Assembly (NCBI GenBank): GCA_007135755.1
Contig: SLIG01000060.1
Coordinates: 1-62,893 of the forward strand
Reading direction: 5' to 3'
Source of the DNA: Cyanobium sp.
GTDB lineage: Bacteria; Cyanobacteriota; Cyanobacteriia; PCC-6307; Cyanobiaceae
Length of the DNA: 62,893 nt
Within the stretch, counting starts at the first letter, position 1. Each line of letters begins with the position of its first letter. A program made the position numbers and the translations under genes. Shown piece by piece: positions 58,913-62,893 of this stretch. The notes under the pieces are model-generated. The model did not search any database, was not told the origin of the DNA, and saw nothing but the letters and a program-made list of their open reading frames with translations.

Positions 58913-60160
58913 TTACTTGACGGCGCCCATGCGCCGGGCGCCGCCGGCGACGATCGCCGCCACCCCCAGCAGCAGGGCCAGGGCCAGCCAGAAGGGGCTG
59001 GTGCGGCCGAGGGTTTCGTAGGCCAGTCCGGCCAGGGCCGGGCCGATGAAGCTTCCCAGGCTCTGCAGGCCCTGGAGACTGCCCAGGGCCGCCCCCTGGC
59101 CGCTGGCATCGAGGCGGCGCGACACCTGGGAACGCAGGCAGGGGGTGACCAGGCCGGTGCCCAGGGCCAGGATCGCCACCGCCGGAAACACCACGGCGCG
59201 GGAGGTGTCGGCCGTGGCCACCAGGATCAGGCCGCAGCCGCTGATCACGAAGCCGATCCCCGCCAGGGTGAGGCGCCACTCGCCGAAGCGCGCCACCAGC
59301 GGCCCGATCAGGCCCCCCTGGACCACCGTGGCCACCACCCCCACCACCACGAAGGCGGCGCCCGCCAGGCCCGGCCCCCAGCCGAACTGCTGCTTGAAGT
59401 AGAGGATCAGCACGGCGGCGAAGCCGTTGAAGGCCAGGAAGAACAGGAAGAAGGCGGCGCACAGCCGCCGCACCTGGGGGTTGCTGAACACCCGGGCCAG
59501 CTGGGTGAAGGGCTGCAGCTCGCGCTTGCGCGGCAGCGCGATGCGGGCGTCGAGCGGGTGGGTTTCGGGCAGCAGGGTGATCACCAGCACCAGGTTGAGC
59601 ACGGCGATGGCCACGGCCACCAGCACCGGCAGGTTCACCTGCACCCGCCCCAGCAGGCCGCCCAGAGCCGGGCCGAGGATGAAGCCGAGGCCGAAGGCCA
59701 CCCCGATCAGGCCGAAGGCCCGGGCCCGCTGCTCCGGCGCTGACACATCGGCCAGCACGGCGCCGGCGGTGGCGGCGGTGCCACCGCTGACGCCATCGAT
59801 CAGCCGGGCAGCGAACAGCAGGGCCAGGGGCAGAGCAGAGCCTGCCGCCCAGGGCAGGGCCTGCCAGTTGATGGTGATGGTGAGGGCGAACAGGCCGATG
59901 CCGAGCACCGAGCCGGCCACGCACACCGCCATCACCGGCCGGCGGCCGTAGCGGTCGCTGAGGGCGCCGATCAAGGGGGTGACGGCGAACTGGGCGATGG
60001 CGTAGCTGCCGGTGAGCAGGCCGAGCACCCGGCCATCGCCGCTGAAGCCCGCCAGCAGGAAGGGCAGCAGCGGAAAGATCAGCGTTTCGCTGAGGCGGTC
60101 GTTGAGCAGGGTGACGAACGCGCAGAGCAGGGCCGAACGGCGCAGGCGGCTCACCGGCAT
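58913..60160 (-). CDS. MFS transporter, TetA-like
   Basis: A 415-residue transporter with 12 predicted helices. Motif A is [15 protein letters not shown]; the motif C-like region is [13 protein letters not shown], with [35 protein letters not shown] before it. This is the drug/proton antiporter (DHA1) TetA-like group; the substrate is not known and resistance should not be assumed. Its start overlaps the end of the upstream methyltransferase gene by 10 bp, so they are coupled. Confidence 0.85.
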   Translation of the reverse strand: MPVSRLRRSALLCAFVTLLNDRLSETLIFPLLPFLLAGFSGDGRVLGLLTGSYAIAQFAVTPLIGALSDRYGRRPVMAVCVAGSVLGIGLFALTITINWQALPWAAGSALPLALLFAARLIDGVSGGTAATAGAVLADVSAPEQRARAFGLIGVAFGLGFILGPALGGLLGRVQVNLPVLVAVAIAVLNLVLVITLLPETHPLDARIALPRKRELQPFTQLARVFSNPQVRRLCAAFFLFFLAFNGFAAVLILYFKQQFGWGPGLAGAAFVVVGVVATVVQGGLIGPLVARFGEWRLTLAGIGFVISGCGLILVATADTSRAVVFPAVAILALGTGLVTPCLRSQVSRRLDASGQGAALGSLQGLQSLGSFIGPALAGLAYETLGRTSPFWLALALLLGVAAIVAGGARRMGAVK

Positions 60161-61161
60161 GCCACCAGCACCCGGTGGCGGTGGTCGGAGGCCACGCGGC
60201 GGATGGCGGCGAAGCCGGCCTGGTGCAGGGCGGCCTCCATGTCGAGGGCGAAGTAGTCGGCCAGGTAGGGCTCGGTGCTCTTGAGCAGGGTGGCCAGGGG
60301 GGCCGGCATGGCGCGGATCGTCTCCGACTCGGGGTCCTGATCCACCATCGCCAGCACGCCGCCGGGGCGCAGCAGCCGGGCGGCTTCGGTCAGCACGGCA
60401 CGGGTGGCGCCGGCGGGCAGCTCGTGGCACACGAACTGCAGGGTGATCAGATCGAAGCTGGCCTCCGGCAGGCCTGTGGCCTCGGCGGTGGCGTGGTGCC
60501 AGGCGTGGATGCGGCCTTCGGGGTCGCGCACCCGGGCCACCGCCAGCATGTGAGGGGAGAGGTCGAGCCCGCTGACGCGCACCGGCTGGGCCTGGCGGGC
60601 CTCCAGCCAGGTTTTGAGCAGCTGGGTGCTGATGCCCACCGAACAGCCCAGGTCGAGGGCCTCGCGCACCGGACCGGTGAGGCTGGGCTCGATCGCCGCG
60701 AAGATCGCGTCGCGCATGCGCGCCTCGGCGGCCTCGGGGCTGAGCGGCTCGCGTTTCCACACCCGCAGCGCCACGGAAGCGGTGGCCTGTTCCGCCTCGC
60801 AGGCCGCCTGCCAGCAGAGGTTCCCCTGGTTGTAAGCGTGGAAGCGGGCCCGGTAGTAGTCAGGGGTGGTGGTGGCCGGGTTGGTGCTGGCCGCCAGCAG
60901 CGGTTCAGCCTGGCGGCGCAGCTGCTCGCGGCGGGCACGCCAGGGGATGCCCCGCTGCTCGGCGGTGCGGATCATCATGCTGCGGGCCTGCTGAAACAGC
61001 AGCTGGCGCAGCGGCTCCACCGCCAGTACAGCCGAGATCAGCCGCCCCAGCGGGGTGCTGTCGTCGGCCCAGGTGGGCGGGGCCAGGGTGGCGTCCGGCG
61101 CCGCGGAGCTGGTGCCGGCGGTTGGCATGGTCAGGCGCTGACTGGGGGGGGAGGGCATCAT
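60151..61161 (-). CDS. Class I SAM-dependent methyltransferase
   Basis: A protein of about 336 residues from tandem ATG codons (61161/61158) preceded by AAGGGGGG; a start at 61128 is possible. The N-terminal ~120 residues are helical ([35 protein letters not shown], split). The SAM domain has [44 protein letters not shown] and [14 protein letters not shown]. It resembles cyanobacterial small-molecule methyltransferases; the substrate is unknown. It is coupled to the MFS transporter gene, perhaps modifying something that is then exported. Confidence 0.82.
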   Translation of the reverse strand: MMPSPPSQRLTMPTAGTSSAAPDATLAPPTWADDSTPLGRLISAVLAVEPLRQLLFQQARSMMIRTAEQRGIPWRARREQLRRQAEPLLAASTNPATTTPDYYRARFHAYNQGNLCWQAACEAEQATASVALRVWKREPLSPEAAEARMRDAIFAAIEPSLTGPVREALDLGCSVGISTQLLKTWLEARQAQPVRVSGLDLSPHMLAVARVRDPEGRIHAWHHATAEATGLPEASFDLITLQFVCHELPAGATRAVLTEAARLLRPGGVLAMVDQDPESETIRAMPAPLATLLKSTEPYLADYFALDMEAALHQAGFAAIRRVASDHRHRVLVACR

Positions 61162-61233
61162 CGCCGCCACCCCCCTTGCCTGGAGAGCCGGAGCCGTCGG
61201 CCATGCTGGAGGCACGCCGCGGATGGGTTTGCA

Positions 61234-61656
61234 GTGCCGGAGCTGAGCCATCTCAACGCCGCCGGCGAGGCGCACATGGTGGAGGTGGGGGACCGCCCGG
61301 CCAGCAGGCGTGAGGCCGAGGCCGAGGGCCTGATCGCCATGGCGCCGCAGACCCTGGCGCTGGTGCTCGCCGGCGCGGCCCCCAAGGGCAACGTGCTGGC
61401 GGTGGCCCGGGTGGCGGCGATCCAGGCCGCCAAGCGCACCTGGGAGCTGATTCCCCTCTGCCACCCGATCGCCCTCTCCGGTCTGGTGGTGGCTACCGAT
61501 GGGGCGCTGCTGGCGCGGGTGAGCGGCTCCCAGGCCTCCTCGCGCATCGGTTCTCTCGCCGCCGCCGATCTGCTGCTGGAGATCCCGGCCGAGCTGGGGG
61601 CCCTGGAGGCCGGAACAGAGCTCTGGGCCCAGCTGCTGCGCCTGCCGATCCTCTGA
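61234..61656 (+). CDS. MoaC-MoeA chimeric protein (in-frame deletion product)
   Basis: 140 residues from the GTG at 61234. Residues ~1-80 are a normal MoaC start: [35 protein letters not shown], then [12 protein letters not shown]. From ~85 onward the sequence is instead the MoeA C-terminus: [31 protein letters not shown] (split), then [12 protein letters not shown]. The MoaC catalytic half (GKTGVEMEALTA region) and nearly all of MoeA are absent. A deletion of roughly 1.2-1.4 kb between adjacent moaC and moeA genes would explain it. As it stands neither activity is expected. Could be an assembly artefact. Confidence 0.85.
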   Translation: MPELSHLNAAGEAHMVEVGDRPASRREAEAEGLIAMAPQTLALVLAGAAPKGNVLAVARVAAIQAAKRTWELIPLCHPIALSGLVVATDGALLARVSGSQASSRIGSLAAADLLLEIPAELGALEAGTELWAQLLRLPIL

Positions 61657-61701
61657 GGTCCGGCGGCGCCGGAGGTGGCGGTGATGGCTGACTGCTGCCG
61701 T

Positions 61702-62163
61702 TCAGAGCGGCGTGTTGCCGCCCAGCCAGTGGCCGCTGCCATCGGCCAGCCACTCCCGCTTCCAGAAGGGCGCCTCATGCTTGAGGGCCTCGAGGAGCTC
61801 CTGGCAGCAGCGCTGGGCGGGGCCACGGCGGTCGGCGGCCACGGCCACCAGCACGATCGGATCGCCCGGCAGCACCCGGCCGATCCGGTGGCGCACCAGC
61901 ACGGCGGCCACCTCGGGGGCGCTGGCCGCCGCGGCGGCCAGGTGCTGCAGCTGGGTTTCGGTCATGCCGGGGTAGTGCTCGAGCTCCAGGGCGGCCAGGG
62001 GCTGGCCGGCGCTGGTGTGGGGCCGCACCCGGCCCACGAAGCTGCTCTCGGCGGCCGGCAGGCCGTCCAGGCGGGTGCGCAGTTGGCTGTGCCAACCCTC
62101 GAGAGCCGCCAGAGGCTGGAAGGGCCCGGGGTCCAGCTCGATCGTGAGCAGCGGCGCGGCCAT
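61702..62163 (-). CDS. moaE: Molybdopterin synthase catalytic subunit MoaE
   Basis: About 153 residues. Family features are SFVGRVRPH, ALELEHYPGMTETQ, HRIGRVLPGDPIVLVAV, and the KHEAPFWKREWL catalytic Lys region. With MoaD-thiocarboxylate it converts cPMP to molybdopterin. The ATG at 62163 is chosen over a GTG two codons upstream. It is 13 bp downstream of moaD on the same strand, an operon. Confidence 0.95.
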   Translation of the reverse strand: MAAPLLTIELDPGPFQPLAALEGWHSQLRTRLDGLPAAESSFVGRVRPHTSAGQPLAALELEHYPGMTETQLQHLAAAAASAPEVAAVLVRHRIGRVLPGDPIVLVAVAADRRGPAQRCCQELLEALKHEAPFWKREWLADGSGHWLGGNTPL

Positions 62164-62176
62164 GGGCACTGGGGGG

Positions 62177-62425
62177 TCAGCCGCCGCTGATCGGAGGCAG
62201 GAAGGCCAGCTCGTCGCCGCCGGCCAGGGGTGAGTCCCAGCGGGCGAAGCGCTGGTTGATCGCCACGCGGATGGTGGCGGCGGGATCGGCGGGCTCCAGC
62301 CCCAACTGGCCCCACACCGTGGTGGGGGTGGCGCCGCGGGTCGCGGCGAGCTGGCGTTCCCGCCAGCCGGCCCGCTCGCGCAGGGCGGCGAACAGCAGCA
62401 CGCGCAGCTCCGGGGTGTGGCCCAT
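62177..62425 (-). CDS. moaD: Molybdopterin synthase sulfur carrier subunit MoaD
   Basis: An 82-residue ubiquitin-fold protein from MGHTPELRVLLFAALRERAG. It ends FLPPISGG, with the Gly-Gly tail that is adenylated and thiocarboxylated to deliver sulfur. The ATRGATPTTVWGQLGLEP middle and AINQRFARWDSPLAGGDELA near the end fit MoaD. Its ATG shares the tetranucleotide CATG with a possible moaB ATG on the other strand. Confidence 0.94.
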   Translation of the reverse strand: MGHTPELRVLLFAALRERAGWRERQLAATRGATPTTVWGQLGLEPADPAATIRVAINQRFARWDSPLAGGDELAFLPPISGG

Positions 62426-62483
62426 GGCTCCTGGCGGCGGAGGTGGCGGTGGCCCCCACAATGGCTGCAGCGGCGGCGGAACG

Positions 62484-62893
62484 GTGGGACTGGCGGTGGC
62501 GTTGCTCACGGTGTCGGACACGCGCACCCTGGCCGATGACACCAGCGGCGCTGCCCTGCAGGCGCGGCTGGAGGCGGCCGGCCATGGTCTGGTGGAGCGG
62601 CTGATCGTGCCCGACGATCGCTACCGCATCCGGGCGGAGGTGAGCCGCTGGATCGCCGATGCGGCTGTGCAGGTGGTGATCAGCAGCGGCGGCACCGGTC
62701 TCACCGGCCGCGACGGCACCCCCGAGGCGGTGGCGCCTCTGCTGGACAAGACGATCGAGGGGTTCGGCGAGCTGTTCCGGGTGCTGTCGTTCGAGACGAT
62801 CGGCACCAGCAGCCTGCAGAGCCGCTGCCTGGCCGGGGTGGCCAATGGCACGGTGATCTTCGTGCTGCCCGGTTCGCTGGATGCGGTGGAAAC
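62484..62893 (+). CDS. moaB: Molybdopterin adenylyltransferase / biosynthesis protein MoaB (3' end outside window)
   Basis: A MogA/MoaB-like domain that runs off the window. GTG at 62484 gives VGLAVALLTVSDTRTLADDTSG, the family start. It continues through VVISSGGTGLTGRDGTPEAVAPLLDK and FETIGTSSLQSRCLAGVANGT to FVLPGSLDAV. It binds molybdopterin and is thought to adenylate it before molybdate insertion by MoeA. An in-frame ATG at 62424 would add a Gly-rich 20-residue leader. It is divergent from moaD-moaE. Confidence 0.9.
   Translation, partial: MGLAVALLTVSDTRTLADDTSGAALQARLEAAGHGLVERLIVPDDRYRIRAEVSRWIADAAVQVVISSGGTGLTGRDGTPEAVAPLLDKTIEGFGELFRVLSFETIGTSSLQSRCLAGVANGTVIFVLPGSLDAVE

Noticed and set aside
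61216..61236. ADGFAV encoded just before the MoaC start, resembling the MoeA MDGYAV motif
   Set aside because: The surrounding residues are not MoeA-like, so this is probably coincidence rather than a second MoeA fragment.

Overview
The window is dense, GC-rich cyanobacterial chromosome, best matched to a high-GC picocyanobacterium of the Cyanobium / Synechococcus type. Evidence is PsbQ, a Tic20-like protein, two RpoD-like group 2 sigma factors, a Tll0287-like haem protein, DUF1830, DUF3122 and DUF3134 proteins, sucrose-phosphate synthase, a VTE5-like kinase and sulfiredoxin. Several small genes are of kinds I associate with picocyanobacteria. I see no tRNA, rRNA, CRISPR array, transposase or integrase.

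Region by region. 1-1564: the end of a family 2 glycosyltransferase and two small envelope proteins. 2172-5355: an overlapping glycosyltransferase / glycogen-debranching-enzyme pair. 5356-13486: a regulatory block with a sigma factor co-transcribed with a PAS protein that carries a dead GGDEF domain, a CheB-CheR-PAS fusion, a divergent AraC regulator and a ribbon-helix-helix protein; its intergenic regions are full of repeats. 13487-17000: a visibly less GC-rich accessory stretch with a ZIP-like permease, a secreted YcgJ-like protein, a CsbD protein, a 48-residue membrane peptide and a DUF3122 protein. 17098-25365: a redox and sulfur region with a Tll0287-like haem protein, a frameshifted hydrolase, a second DUF3122 protein, a bd-type quinol oxidase, an exported rhodanese, two methyltransferases, and sulfide:quinone oxidoreductase overlapping a rhodanese lipoprotein. 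25366-62893: mostly core metabolism (uvrA, sucrose synthesis, LCP protein, purT, mraY, argG, rpsF, aroE, dnaK, thiO-like, psbQ, srx, purU, a radical SAM protein, a CLC channel, acnB, a DAHP synthase, a VTE5-like kinase, sigma factor, ppk, MFS), ending in a molybdenum-cofactor cluster.

Most interesting: (1) the apparent moaC gene is a chimera, with the first ~80 residues of MoaC joined in frame to the last ~50 residues of MoeA; (2) a compact sulfide-handling neighbourhood whose sqr gene is preceded by four 16-bp tandem repeats, and whose two adjacent methyltransferases resemble thiol-methylating families; (3) a sigma factor / dead-GGDEF / CheB-CheR / AraC locus with shared intergenic repeats; (4) a CLC protein lacking the glutamates needed for proton-coupled exchange; (5) a 14-bp x4 tandem repeat holding the stop codons of two convergent genes. 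Assignments come from reading motifs and recalling families; no database search was run.
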